Below, in pieces: positions 38,597-47,781 of a DNA stretch of 57,517 nucleotides. Where the stretch lies: NCBI RefSeq assembly GCF_027532025.1, contig NZ_JAPZSY010000061.1, forward strand, positions 1 to 57,517, written 5' to 3'. The DNA is from Inhella sp. (GTDB lineage: Bacteria > Pseudomonadota > Gammaproteobacteria > Burkholderiales > Burkholderiaceae_C). A model generated the notes under the pieces. That model had not been told where the DNA came from. It was given only the letters and a program-made list of their open reading frames with translations, and made no database searches. Numbering within the stretch: position 1 is the first letter of the stretch; every line of letters begins with the position of its first letter. A program made the translations under genes and the position numbers.

Positions 38597-41500
38597 ATGA
38601 GCGACGCTTTGCCCTTGCGCAGCTACCAGCTGAGCGACAACCTGGCCGCCGACAGCGGCTCCGTCTTCCTGACCGGCACCCAAGCGCTGGTGCGCCTGCT
38701 GATCATGCAAAAGCGCGTGGACGAGCGCGCCGGCCTGAAGACCGCAGGCTTTGTCTCCGGCTACCGCGGCTCGCCCCTGGGCATGGTCGACCAGCAGTTG
38801 TGGAAGGCGAAGAAGTTCTTGGGCAAGGCGCAGGTCGAGTTCCTGCCCGCCATCAACGAGGACCTGGCCGCCACCGCCGTGCTGGGCACCCAGCGCGTGG
38901 CGCTGGACCCGCAGCGTCGCGTCGAGGGCGTGTACGCCATGTGGTACGGCAAGGGCCCGGGCGTGGACCGCAGCGGCGACGCGCTGAAGCACGGCAACGT
39001 CTACGGCTCGTCGTCGCAGGGCGGCGTTCTGGTGGTGGCGGGGGACGACCATGGCTGCGTGTCCTCGTCGATGCCGCACCAGAGCGACCTGGCCATGCAG
39101 GCCTGGTTCATGCCCGTGCTGCACCCGGGCAACGTGGCCGAGTACCTGGAGTTCGGCCTGTACGGCTGGGCCCTGAGCCGATTCAGCGGCAACTGGGTGG
39201 GCTTCAAGGCCATCAGCGAGGTGGTCGAGTCGGGCATGACGGTGGACCTGGACGCGGTGCCGCTGGACTTCGAGCACCCGGGTTTGCCAAATTCGGACTT
39301 CACGCCGGCCACCAACCTGCACATCCGCCAGACCGACCTGCCCAGCCTCGACCTGGAAAGCCGCCTGGCGCACAAGCTGGCCGCGGTGAAGGCGTTCAGC
39401 AAGCTGAACTCGGTCGACAAGCACATCGTGTCCAGCCCGGCCGCCACCCTAGGCATCGTCACCGTGGGCAAGGCGCACTTCGACTTCATGGAGGTGCTGC
39501 GCCGCCTGGACCTGGACCCCAACGCCCTGGCCGCTGCCGGCGTGCGCGTCTACAAGGTGGGCTTGGTGTACCCGCTGGAGCCCACGCGCATCGATGCCTT
39601 CACGCAGGGCCTGACCGACGTGCTGGTGATCGAGGAGAAGGCCCCGGTCGTCGAGCGGCAGATCAAAGAGATGCTGTTCCATCGCCCGGCCTTCCAGCGC
39701 CCGCGCGTGGTGGGCAAGACCGACGAGCACGGCGCCCCGCTGCTCAGCGAGTTGGGCGAGCTGCGCCCGAGCCGCATCATGGCCGTGGTGGCCGAATGGC
39801 TGGCCCGCTTGAACCCCGCGCTGGACCGCCGCCACCTCGTGGTGGACTTCACCGCGCCCTGCGTGCTGAGCAACGCCGCCGACGCCACGCGCCGCCTGCC
39901 CTACTTCTGCTCGGGCTGCCCGCACAACACCAGCACCAAGCTGCCCGAAGGCTCGCGCGCGCTGGCCGGCATCGGTTGCCACTTCATGGCCAACTGGATG
40001 GAGCGCAGCACCTCGGGCCTGGTGCAAATGGGCGCCGAGGGCGTGGACTGGGCGGCGATGAGCCGCTTCACCGACGCGCCGCACGTCTTCCAGAACCTGG
40101 GCGACGGCACCTACTACCACTCGGGCTACCTGGCCATCCGCCAGGCCATCGCCGCGCGCACCAACATCACCTACAAGATCCTCTACAACGACGCCGTGGC
40201 CATGACCGGCGGCCAGCCGGTGGACGGCCAGACCAGCGTGCCGCAGATCGCCCGCCAGGTGGAGGCCGAGGGCGTGAAGCGCCTGGCCATCGTGTCCGAC
40301 GAGATCGAGAAGTACGACGCGCACCGCGCGCTGTTCCCGCCGGGCACCACGTTCCACGACCGTGGCGACCTGGACGCCGTGCAGCGCGAGCTGCGCGAGG
40401 TCAAAGGCGTGAGCGTGCTGATCTACGACCAGACCTGCGCCGCCGAAAAGCGTCGCCGCCGCAAGAAGAAGGAGTTCGTTGACCCGCCGCGCCGCATCTT
40501 CATCAACGAGCAGGTGTGCGAGGGCTGCGGCGACTGCGGCCAAGCCAGCAACTGCCTGAGCGTGGTGCCGGTGGAGACCGACTTCGGCCGCAAGCGCGCC
40601 ATCGAGCAAACCAGCTGCAACAAGGACTTCAGCTGCGTCAACGGCTTCTGCCCCAGCTTCGTCAGCGTGGACGGCGCCGTGCTGAAGAAGAAGGTCGGCG
40701 CCAGCTTCACGCCGGCCGACGTGCAGCGCGAGCTGGCCGCCATCGGCGAGCCACCCGCCTGGCAGTGGACCGGCCCCTTCGACCTGCTGGTCACCGGCGT
40801 GGGCGGCACCGGCGTGGTGACCGTGGGCGCGCTGATCACCATGGCCGCGCACCTGGAGCGCAAGCAGGCCTCGGTGCTGGACTTCATGGGCTTTGCGCAA
40901 AAGGGCGGCAGCGTGCTGAGCTTCGTGCGCGTGGCCCCCACGGCCGACCTGCTGAACCAGGTGCGCATCGACACCCAGCAGGCCGACGTGCTGCTGGCCT
41001 GCGACCTGGTGGTGGGCGCCAGCCAGGACGCGCTGCAAACGGTGAAGCCCGGCCGCACCGTCATCCTGGCCAACACGCACGAGCTGCCCACCGCCGCCTT
41101 CGTGCGCAACCCCGACGCCAGCCTGCACGCGAGCGAGCTGTTGGAGAAGATGAAGTTCGCCGTGGGGCCCCAGGGCACGCTAAAAACGCTGGACGCCCAA
41201 GGCATCGCGCAGCGCCTGCTGGGCGACACCATGCCGAGCAACATCGTCATGCTGGGGGCTTGCTGGCAGGCCGGCCTGGTGCCGGTGAGCCACGCCGCCC
41301 TGATGCGCGCCATCGAGCTGAACAACGTGGCGGTGGAGGCCAACAAAACGGCGTTTGCGCTGGGCCGCCTGGCCTACGCGGCGCCGGCGGCGATTGGGCG
41401 CTTAGGGGGCACATCCAGCGGCGAGCAACAGGTGCTGCTGAACCTGAGCAGCGACAAGCTGGATGGCGACGAGGGCTTGATCGCCCGCCGCGTGCGCTTC

Positions 41501-42130
41501 CTGACCCAGTACCAAAACACCGCCTACGCCGAGCGCTACCAAGCGCTTGTCGCTCAGGTGCGCGCGGCTGAAAGCCAACTGGGCGAGGCCGGCAAGGCCG
41601 AGCGCCTGAGCAAGGCCGTGGCCCGCTACCTGGCCAAGCTCATGGCCATCAAGGACGAGTACGAGGTCGCGCGCCTGTACACCGACGGCCAGTTCGAGGC
41701 CTCGCTCAAGGCCCAGTTCGAGCGCTGGGACGGCCTGCGCTTCCACCTGGCGCCGCCCCTCCTGGCCAAGCCGGGCAGCGACGGCCGCGTCAAGAAGCTC
41801 ACCTACGGCGGTTGGATGTGGAAGGCCTTTGGCGTGCTGGCGCGGTTCAAGGGCCTGCGCGGCACCGCGCTGGACGTCTTCGGCCACACCGAAGAGCGCC
41901 GCATGGAACGGCAACTGCTGGCCGACTACGAAGCCCTGGTGCGCGAGCTCATCGCCGACTTGACGCCCGAAAAGCTGGAGCTCGCGCTGCAACTGGCGCG
42001 CCTGCCCGAGCGCATCCGAGGCTACGGACACGTCAAGCACGCCAACGTGCAGACCGTGCGCCAACAATGGAACGACATGCTCGGCCGCTACCGCGCCAGC
42101 AGTCCCCAACCCGAACCCCTGAGCGTTTGA
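38597..42130 (+). CDS. Indolepyruvate ferredoxin oxidoreductase, fused alpha-beta
   Basis: A 1177-residue fused 2-oxoacid:ferredoxin oxidoreductase that decarboxylates aryl pyruvates, or related branched oxoacids, to acyl-CoA. N-terminal TPP-enzyme halves (GYRGSPLGMVDQQL; GVLVVAGDDHGC; CSGCPHNTSTKLPEG; DGTYYHSGYLAIRQA) are followed by a Cys-rich [4Fe-4S] segment near residues 640-690 (VCEGCGDCG and FSCVNGFCPSF). The gamma-like domain comes next (TGVGGTGVVTVGALI; GFAQKGGSVLSFVRV), then a C-terminal domain seen only in the fused proteobacterial form. The ATG at 38597 replaces an in-frame TTG at 38582. It is divergent from the CheZ-like gene. Confidence 0.93.
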   Translation: MSDALPLRSYQLSDNLAADSGSVFLTGTQALVRLLIMQKRVDERAGLKTAGFVSGYRGSPLGMVDQQLWKAKKFLGKAQVEFLPAINEDLAATAVLGTQRVALDPQRRVEGVYAMWYGKGPGVDRSGDALKHGNVYGSSSQGGVLVVAGDDHGCVSSSMPHQSDLAMQAWFMPVLHPGNVAEYLEFGLYGWALSRFSGNWVGFKAISEVVESGMTVDLDAVPLDFEHPGLPNSDFTPATNLHIRQTDLPSLDLESRLAHKLAAVKAFSKLNSVDKHIVSSPAATLGIVTVGKAHFDFMEVLRRLDLDPNALAAAGVRVYKVGLVYPLEPTRIDAFTQGLTDVLVIEEKAPVVERQIKEMLFHRPAFQRPRVVGKTDEHGAPLLSELGELRPSRIMAVVAEWLARLNPALDRRHLVVDFTAPCVLSNAADATRRLPYFCSGCPHNTSTKLPEGSRALAGIGCHFMANWMERSTSGLVQMGAEGVDWAAMSRFTDAPHVFQNLGDGTYYHSGYLAIRQAIAARTNITYKILYNDAVAMTGGQPVDGQTSVPQIARQVEAEGVKRLAIVSDEIEKYDAHRALFPPGTTFHDRGDLDAVQRELREVKGVSVLIYDQTCAAEKRRRRKKKEFVDPPRRIFINEQVCEGCGDCGQASNCLSVVPVETDFGRKRAIEQTSCNKDFSCVNGFCPSFVSVDGAVLKKKVGASFTPADVQRELAAIGEPPAWQWTGPFDLLVTGVGGTGVVTVGALITMAAHLERKQASVLDFMGFAQKGGSVLSFVRVAPTADLLNQVRIDTQQADVLLACDLVVGASQDALQTVKPGRTVILANTHELPTAAFVRNPDASLHASELLEKMKFAVGPQGTLKTLDAQGIAQRLLGDTMPSNIVMLGACWQAGLVPVSHAALMRAIELNNVAVEANKTAFALGRLAYAAPAAIGRLGGTSSGEQQVLLNLSSDKLDGDEGLIARRVRFLTQYQNTAYAERYQALVAQVRAAESQLGEAGKAERLSKAVARYLAKLMAIKDEYEVARLYTDGQFEASLKAQFERWDGLRFHLAPPLLAKPGSDGRVKKLTYGGWMWKAFGVLARFKGLRGTALDVFGHTEERRMERQLLADYEALVRELIADLTPEKLELALQLARLPERIRGYGHVKHANVQTVRQQWNDMLGRYRASSPQPEPLSV

Positions 42131-42132
42131 CG

Positions 42133-43383
42133 ATGAAAGCCCTTGCCACCTTCGGATCCATCGCCGCGCTGGCGGTGTGCGCTCACGCCGCCCCACTCAA
42201 GGTCGTCACCTGGAACCTGGGCTGGCACCTGAGCCAAGCCGAGACTCGCGATTGGATCGCCGCCTGCAGCTCCCCCTTCGCGCTGGACAACGGCACTTGG
42301 AAGCCAGCGACCAACGCCACGGCCGACACCAAGCCCGGCTGGGAGCTGCCCTGGGGGCGCAACGCCCCGGTGCAATGGGACATCGGCGTTCTTCCGCCCT
42401 GTGATGTGTACCAAGCCAACCGCGCGGTCGTGCCCGTGACGGAAGCGGCTCACGCCACGCGCGTGGCCCGCATCGGCAGCGTGCTGCGCGATCAATTGCA
42501 GGCGGATGTGATCGCCTTCCAAGAAATCAGCGGCGCCGCCGCGGCGCGAGAGATCCTGGGCCAGGGCTACGAGGTTTGCAGCTACGAGGGCCACAAGGTG
42601 CAGCGTTTGGCCTTCGCCTGGAAGAAGAGCCTGGGCAGTGGCACCTGTGCCGTCGAATGGCCATTGAGCCTGCCGCAGCGCGCCCTGCGCGAACAGGTGC
42701 GGCCAGGGTTGTCGCTCACCCTGAAGGTGGACGGCCAGCGCCTCAAGCTGCTGACCGTGCACCTGAAGTCGTCCTGCGTGTCGCCGCTGGACGAGCGCGC
42801 CAGCGAGGGCCGGGGGCGGTTGGACGGCCAGGAGAGCAACTGCGTATCGCTGCAGCAGCAGGTGGCGCCGCTGGAGGCCTGGGTTGACCGCGAAGCCGCC
42901 GACGGCAGCGCGATGGTGGTGCTGGGCGACTTCAACCGCAACCTCTCGCACGAGGCCCACGAGCCCGCCGATGCCGCGGTGCGCAGCGCCGGCGGCAGCG
43001 CCACGGACCCACACAGCCCGGGCGTGAAGGTGCGCAGCCTGTGGCGCGAACTCAACGACGGACAGCCCCGTGCCCTGACGCTGCTGGAAGCCCAATGCGG
43101 CAGCGACGTGGATGCCGGCGGCCTGTGCCGGCTCAACAAGGCGCAAAACCTGGGCCGCGACGCCTTGAACCCCCTGCGCAGCGCGCAATCCTTGGGCTGC
43201 CGCAATCCCTTGGGCTTGGACCACATCGTGATCGCCGGCCCGCTGCGTGCGCCAGCAGGCGCCGCCAAGCATGCGCTGGGTCGTCTGGCGCACACGCTCG
43301 CCGCGCAGGACGGCCGCGAGGCCCAATTGGGCCTGTCGGACCACTGCCCGCTGGCCGCTGCCATCGAGCTGGAAAAGCGCTGA
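42133..43383 (+). CDS. Secreted endonuclease/exonuclease/phosphatase family protein
   Basis: A 416-residue protein with a signal peptide (1-19, ending AHAA) and an EEP fold. It shows KVVTWNLGW at the start, DVIAFQEI with the metal-binding Glu, LTVHLKSSC, VVLGDFNRNL with the Asp-x-Asn pair, LGLDHIVI and terminal LSDHCPLAA. All metal and catalytic positions expected of this fold appear present. Six or more cysteines in the mature part suggest disulfides and a periplasmic or extracellular site. It may act as a nuclease or phosphodiesterase; the substrate is unknown. It begins 2 bp after the oxidoreductase stop. It ends 18 bp from the convergent patatin gene. Confidence 0.85.
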   Translation: MKALATFGSIAALAVCAHAAPLKVVTWNLGWHLSQAETRDWIAACSSPFALDNGTWKPATNATADTKPGWELPWGRNAPVQWDIGVLPPCDVYQANRAVVPVTEAAHATRVARIGSVLRDQLQADVIAFQEISGAAAAREILGQGYEVCSYEGHKVQRLAFAWKKSLGSGTCAVEWPLSLPQRALREQVRPGLSLTLKVDGQRLKLLTVHLKSSCVSPLDERASEGRGRLDGQESNCVSLQQQVAPLEAWVDREAADGSAMVVLGDFNRNLSHEAHEPADAAVRSAGGSATDPHSPGVKVRSLWRELNDGQPRALTLLEAQCGSDVDAGGLCRLNKAQNLGRDALNPLRSAQSLGCRNPLGLDHIVIAGPLRAPAGAAKHALGRLAHTLAAQDGREAQLGLSDHCPLAAAIELEKR

Positions 43384-43401
43384 CGGCGCAGCGCCCTTCG
43401 G

Positions 43402-44691
43402 TCAGGCGGCCTCAGCGGCCCAGCTGTCCTCGGCCTCCATCGCCGCTGCGGCCTGCTCGGCCCGCGCCTCCAGCAGCGTGAGGATTTCGTCGAGCTTCAA
43501 CAAGGCCCGCTCGGCCGGGCTGCGGCTGGGCGTGTCCCAAGCATCGAGCAGGCGACGGGTGGGGTCGAGCAGGTGTTCCATGTCCAGACGCAGGCCGTGC
43601 TTGGCCAACTGCGACGCCAAGGTGGGCGCGCGACGCAGCAGGTCGGCACGGGTGCTCTGGTAGGCGTGCTCGGCCAGCTCACGGCGGTGCCGGTAGCTGA
43701 AGGTGTTGGCCAAGAACAGCTCTCCGTCCCGGTGGTCGGGTTCGAAGAAGACGATGTCGGTGTCGGGGTGGCTGTGCGCGTAGTTGCGCATGCCCAGCTC
43801 CAGCCGCGAATGGATCAGGCTGCGCAGCATTTGGCTCAACACCACAGGCAGCCCACCCTCCACCAGCTTGGGGATGCCGGGCTTGGCCCTCAGTTGGCGC
43901 TCCTTGGGGCTGACTTGGTAGGGCACCAGCGGGTTCAGCATGAAGAGCAAGTCGATGCCCTGGTCGAGCAACAAGCTGCCGTGCATCGTCTTCTTGAGCG
44001 CGCCATCCACGAGGTAGCGGCCGTCGATCAACACCGGCGGGTAGAGCCCGGGCAAAGCGGCGCTGGCCTGCACCGCGCGGCTGATGGGCACATGGTCCCA
44101 ACCGGGCGTGCCAAAGGCCACCGCCTCGCCGCTGTCGAGGTCGGAGGCCACCAGCAGCAAGCGGCGCTGCAATTGGCGGAAATCGTCGCTGCGGCCGGGC
44201 AGGCTGAACATGGCCTTGAGCTGCGCGGCCAGAGGGTCGCTGGTCAGGAAGCCCGAGGGCAAGGCCTGACCCAGCAATTCGATGGCGCCCAGCAAGGAGC
44301 GACGCTCCACCAGCACCCGCCACGCAGCCTCGCCCAAGAGCTTGGGCAAGCGACGCAAGCGGCTGCGAATCTCGCGCCAATGCGGGTGCAACAGCACGCG
44401 GGGATCGAAGTGGTCGGGCGGGGCCGAGCTGTTCTCGATGAAACCCGCCACCAGCTCACGCGGGGTGAGGCCATTGGCCAAACAGGCCGCGATGATGCCG
44501 CCGGCGCTGACGCCGATGAAGCCCTCGCACTGGGTGATGTCCAGACCCTCGATGCTCTCTTCCAGCGCGCACAGCGCACCCACTTCGTAAATGGCCCCCA
44601 AGGGACCGCCGCCGGCCAAGGCCAGGCCGATGCGAGGGGGGCGTGCAGCAGATGAGGACGCGGTAGAACGACGGGGCGAGCGCTGAGGCAT
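43402..44691 (-). CDS. Patatin-like phospholipase
   Basis: A 429-residue serine hydrolase with the patatin catalytic dyad: Ser62 in GVSAGG and Asp229 in VDGALKK. The oxyanion loop GGGPLGAIYEVGAL lies at about residues 27-40. There is no signal peptide; it has a basic N-terminus and a coiled C-terminal helix. Patatins release fatty acids from lipids, and one bacterial branch (Bdellovibrio) has been described as an intracellular PHB depolymerase. It lies downstream of a PHA phasin gene on the same strand, separated by a terminator, which makes a granule role worth testing. This is inference; lipid hydrolysis remains the default. Confidence 0.88.
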   Translation of the reverse strand: MPQRSPRRSTASSSAARPPRIGLALAGGGPLGAIYEVGALCALEESIEGLDITQCEGFIGVSAGGIIAACLANGLTPRELVAGFIENSSAPPDHFDPRVLLHPHWREIRSRLRRLPKLLGEAAWRVLVERRSLLGAIELLGQALPSGFLTSDPLAAQLKAMFSLPGRSDDFRQLQRRLLLVASDLDSGEAVAFGTPGWDHVPISRAVQASAALPGLYPPVLIDGRYLVDGALKKTMHGSLLLDQGIDLLFMLNPLVPYQVSPKERQLRAKPGIPKLVEGGLPVVLSQMLRSLIHSRLELGMRNYAHSHPDTDIVFFEPDHRDGELFLANTFSYRHRRELAEHAYQSTRADLLRRAPTLASQLAKHGLRLDMEHLLDPTRRLLDAWDTPSRSPAERALLKLDEILTLLEARAEQAAAAMEAEDSWAAEAA

Positions 44692-44745
44692 GGGGGCTGG
44701 ACTGTAGGCAGTCGGGACGGTCCGTCTGGCGCGGACTTACCCCGT

Positions 44746-44802
44746 GAAACGAAACAACGCCGTGAGGCCGTTCGCAGCGGGTGCGAGGGCGATCACGGCG
44801 TT
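44746..44802 (-). terminator. Terminator of the phasin gene
   Basis: A 10-bp perfect stem (44756-44765 with 44793-44802) with a 27-nt loop. On the minus strand it is followed by GTTTCGTTTC. It is 38 bp past the phasin stop and separates it from the patatin gene. Confidence 0.65.
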
Positions 44803-44840
44803 GGCGCTTGGGACCAGGCCGCGGATGCGGCCCGAATGCC

Positions 44841-45551
44841 TCAAGCCTGCGCGGCTTCCTTGGCGGCCTCGACGGCCTTCTCGGCCGGGGGCGAGACCTT
44901 CTTGGCAGCGCGCTTGACAACCGCCTTGGCTTCCGTGGCGGCCTTCTTGGCGGGAGCCGTCGCCTTCTTGGCGACCGGGGCAGCGGCCTTCTTCACCGCG
45001 GCGACCTTCTTGACCGCCGCCTTCTTGGCGGGCGCCACTGCCTTGGCCACAGGGGCAACGGCCTTCTTCACGGTGGCCTTGGCCTTGGTGGCCGGCGAAG
45101 CCTTCTTCTTGGGGGCAAAGCCGATGCTGGCGGCCAGGCCGTCGATGCGCGAAATCAAGGCGCTGATGTCGGTGCCGCTGGGCACGCCCAGGCTCTTGAG
45201 GGCGCGGGCAACGCGCTCTTCGAAGATGGACTCGAGCTTATCCCACTGTTGGCCGGCCTTGGCGCCGACTTCACCAGCCATGCCGGTCATCTTGTTGGCC
45301 ACGGAACCGAACTTTTGCTCGGCGATGGATTGGGTCTTCTTTTGCAAGGTCATGCCTTCCTTCACCAGGGTGTCGAAGACCTTGGCGCCTTCGCCCTGGG
45401 CCTTGCTGAACGCGCCCAGACCGGCGGCCCAGATTTGTTGGGCTTGGTCGCGCACGTTGGCGGCCACGTTGCCGTCCAACAGGGCGGCGGGGTTGAACGC
45501 AGCGGCCGGAGCGGCCTTCTTCGCGGCCATCTTCTGCAGCTTCTTGACCAT
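44841..45551 (-). CDS. PHA granule-associated phasin (PhaF/PhaI type)
   Basis: A 236-residue protein. The N-terminal half (about 20-130) is the amphipathic phasin domain (NVAANVRDQAQQIWAAGLGAFSKAQGEGAKVFDTLVKEG) that coats polyhydroxyalkanoate granules. The C-terminal third is a low-complexity Lys-Ala-Pro region (repeats of AAKK, PVAKK), like histone H1 and PhaF, which ties granules to DNA and helps segregate them. The ATG at 45551 follows GAGGAGA; a longer frame to 45620 lacks such a site. It is divergent from a fatty acyl reductase gene. A TATAGT hexamer lies at 45606-45611 on the minus strand as a possible -10. Confidence 0.9.
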   Translation of the reverse strand: MVKKLQKMAAKKAAPAAAFNPAALLDGNVAANVRDQAQQIWAAGLGAFSKAQGEGAKVFDTLVKEGMTLQKKTQSIAEQKFGSVANKMTGMAGEVGAKAGQQWDKLESIFEERVARALKSLGVPSGTDISALISRIDGLAASIGFAPKKKASPATKAKATVKKAVAPVAKAVAPAKKAAVKKVAAVKKAAAPVAKKATAPAKKAATEAKAVVKRAAKKVSPPAEKAVEAAKEAAQA

Positions 45552-45777
45552 GGAATCTCTCCTCACAGGGGTTGAAACGCCGCAGACCCCTGCGACGGTG
45601 TTGGCACTATAGGAAGTCACCCCGCACTGCGCGCATCGATTCCTAGTGGTTCACCTCTATGAAAAACGGGGGTTTCCGCCGGGTCGGATGCTGGGTTGGG
45701 CCTGCGGGTTCCCACGGGCTTGGGGTGACGTGGGGGTGCAGAAGAATGGCCCTCGACAGCACGCACAGGAGCCGCTC

Positions 45778-47781
45778 ATGCACTACTTCGTCACCGGGGC
45801 CACGGGTTTCATCGGCAAACGCTTGGTCAAGAAGCTTTTGGCCCGGCGCGGGAGCAAGGTGTTCTTCCTGATGCGCGAGAGCAGCCAGGACAAGCTGCCG
45901 GGTCTGCTGGATTTTTGGGGCGTGAGCACCCAACGCGCCATCCCCGTGTGGGGCGACCTGACCGCGCCCAAGCTCGGCGTGTCGGCCGCCGATCAAAAGG
46001 CCCTGAAGGGCCTGATCGACCACGCTTACCACCTGGCCGCGGTGTACGACCTGGAGGCCGATGAAGACTCGCAGGTGCGCGCCAACATCGACGGCACGCA
46101 GCACTTCGTCGCACTGTGCCAAGCGCTGTCGGTGGGGCATGTGCATCATGTGTCGTCGATCGCCGCCGCCGGCCTGTACGAGGGCGTGTTCCGCGAGGAC
46201 ATGTTCGACGAAGCCGAGAACCTCGATCACCCCTACTTTTCCACCAAGCACGCCGCCGAGAAGGTGGTGCGCACGCAGTGCAAGCGGCCCTGGACGGTGT
46301 ACCGCCCGGCGATGGTCGTGGGCGATTCGCAAACCGGCGAAACCGACAAGGCAGACGGCCCGTACTACTTCTTCAAGCCACTGCAACGCCTGCGGCAGAT
46401 CCTGCCCCCCTGGTTCCCGGCCGTGGGCCTGGAGGGTGGGCGGATCAACATCGTGCCGGTGGACTTCGTGGTGGACGCGCTGGACCACCTGAGCCACCAC
46501 GCGGCGCGCAAGGGCGCCTGTTACCACCTCGTGGACCCCAAGGGCTACCGCGTGGGCGATGTGCTCGACATCTTTGGCCGCGCCGCGCACGCGCCCAAGA
46601 TGAATGTGTTCATCAACGCGGCGCTGCTGGGCTTCATCCCCAAGAGCGTGACCAAGAGCCTGATGGCCCTGGCGCCGGTGCGCCGGGTGAAGAACGCGCT
46701 GATGAAAGACATCGGCCTGCCCGAGGACGTGCTGCAGTTCATCAATTACCCGACGCGCTTCGACTGCCGCGAAGCCACGGCGGCCCTCAAGGGCAGCGGC
46801 ATCGCTTGCCCAGACCTGCACGACTACGCCTGGCGCATTTGGGACTACTGGGAGCGCCATCTCGACCCCGACCTGCACATCGACCGCTCGCTGCGCGGCG
46901 CCGTGGGCGGCAAGGTGGTGCTGATCACGGGCGGCAGTTCCGGGATTGGCCTGGCCGCGGCCAAGAAGTTCGCCGAGGCTGGAGCCATCACGGTGATTTG
47001 CGCCCGCGACGAGGCCAAGCTGGCTGAAGCCGCCGAGGAGATCCGAGCCGTGGCCGCAGCCGACGCGCAGGTGCATGCCCGCAGCGCCGACATCGCCGAC
47101 CCGGAGTCGTGCGCCGCTCTGGTGGCCTGGCTGAACGAGAGCCTGGGCGGGGTGGACTTCCTCATCAACAACGCCGGTCGATCCATCCGCCGCGCCATCG
47201 AGAACAGCTACGAGCGATTCCACGACTTCGAGCGCACGATGCAGCTGAACTACTTCGGCTGCCTGCGGGTCACCCTGGGCCTGCTGCCCGGCATGGCGGC
47301 CAAGCGCCAGGGGCATGTGGTGAACATCAGCTCCATCGGCGTGCTGACCAACGCACCGCGCTTCAGTGCCTACGTGGCCAGCAAGGCAGCACTGGACGCC
47401 TGGACGCGTTGCGCAGCCAGCGAGTACGCCGACACCGGTGTGAGCTTCACCACCATCAACATGCCGCTGGTGCGCACGCCGATGATCGCGCCCACCCAGC
47501 TCTACAACAACGTGCCCACGCTGAGCCCCGAAGACGCCGCCGACTTGGTGGCCCAGGCCTGCATCGCCAAGCCGGTGCGCATCGCCACCCGGCTGGGCAT
47601 CACGGGCCAGATGCTGCACGCGCTGGCACCACGGCTGGCGCAGGTGGTGATGAACACCAGCTTCCGCATGTTCCCGGACAGCGACGCGGCGCAGGGTTCA
47701 GGCGGGGGCAAGGGCGGCAAACCGCAACTCAGCGCCGAGGCCGTCGCGCTGCAGCAGATGATGCGCGGCATCCACTTTTGA
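45778..47781 (+). CDS. Two-domain fatty acyl-CoA/ACP reductase (Maqu_2220 type)
   Basis: A 667-residue fusion of two reductase domains. The N-terminal extended SDR has TGATGFIG (6-13) and Tyr153-x3-Lys157, and the C-terminal classical SDR has TGGSSGIG (384-391) and Tyr532-x3-Lys536. Both cofactor sites look intact. Length, order and many stretches (HVHHVSSIAAAGLYEGVFRED, NIVPVDFVVDALDHLSHH, NNAGRSIRRAI, SIGVLTNAPRFSAYVASK) match my recollection of the Marinobacter enzyme. That enzyme reduces fatty acyl-CoA through the aldehyde to a fatty alcohol, the precursor of wax esters. AGGAG lies 6 nt before the ATG. It is divergent from the phasin gene. It ends exactly where convergent dgkA ends, with no base between the stops. 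Confidence 0.88.
   Translation: MHYFVTGATGFIGKRLVKKLLARRGSKVFFLMRESSQDKLPGLLDFWGVSTQRAIPVWGDLTAPKLGVSAADQKALKGLIDHAYHLAAVYDLEADEDSQVRANIDGTQHFVALCQALSVGHVHHVSSIAAAGLYEGVFREDMFDEAENLDHPYFSTKHAAEKVVRTQCKRPWTVYRPAMVVGDSQTGETDKADGPYYFFKPLQRLRQILPPWFPAVGLEGGRINIVPVDFVVDALDHLSHHAARKGACYHLVDPKGYRVGDVLDIFGRAAHAPKMNVFINAALLGFIPKSVTKSLMALAPVRRVKNALMKDIGLPEDVLQFINYPTRFDCREATAALKGSGIACPDLHDYAWRIWDYWERHLDPDLHIDRSLRGAVGGKVVLITGGSSGIGLAAAKKFAEAGAITVICARDEAKLAEAAEEIRAVAAADAQVHARSADIADPESCAALVAWLNESLGGVDFLINNAGRSIRRAIENSYERFHDFERTMQLNYFGCLRVTLGLLPGMAAKRQGHVVNISSIGVLTNAPRFSAYVASKAALDAWTRCAASEYADTGVSFTTINMPLVRTPMIAPTQLYNNVPTLSPEDAADLVAQACIAKPVRIATRLGITGQMLHALAPRLAQVVMNTSFRMFPDSDAAQGSGGGKGGKPQLSAEAVALQQMMRGIHF

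Noticed and set aside
41812-42132. N-terminal extension of the EEP-family protein into the oxidoreductase gene
   Set aside because: The extension reads the oxidoreductase out of frame. The signal peptide begins at the ATG at 42133.
45010-45077. Lys-Ala-Pro repeats in the phasin as a DNA repeat or CRISPR-like array
   Set aside because: They are imperfect codon-level repeats of a histone H1-like protein tail, with no regular spacers.
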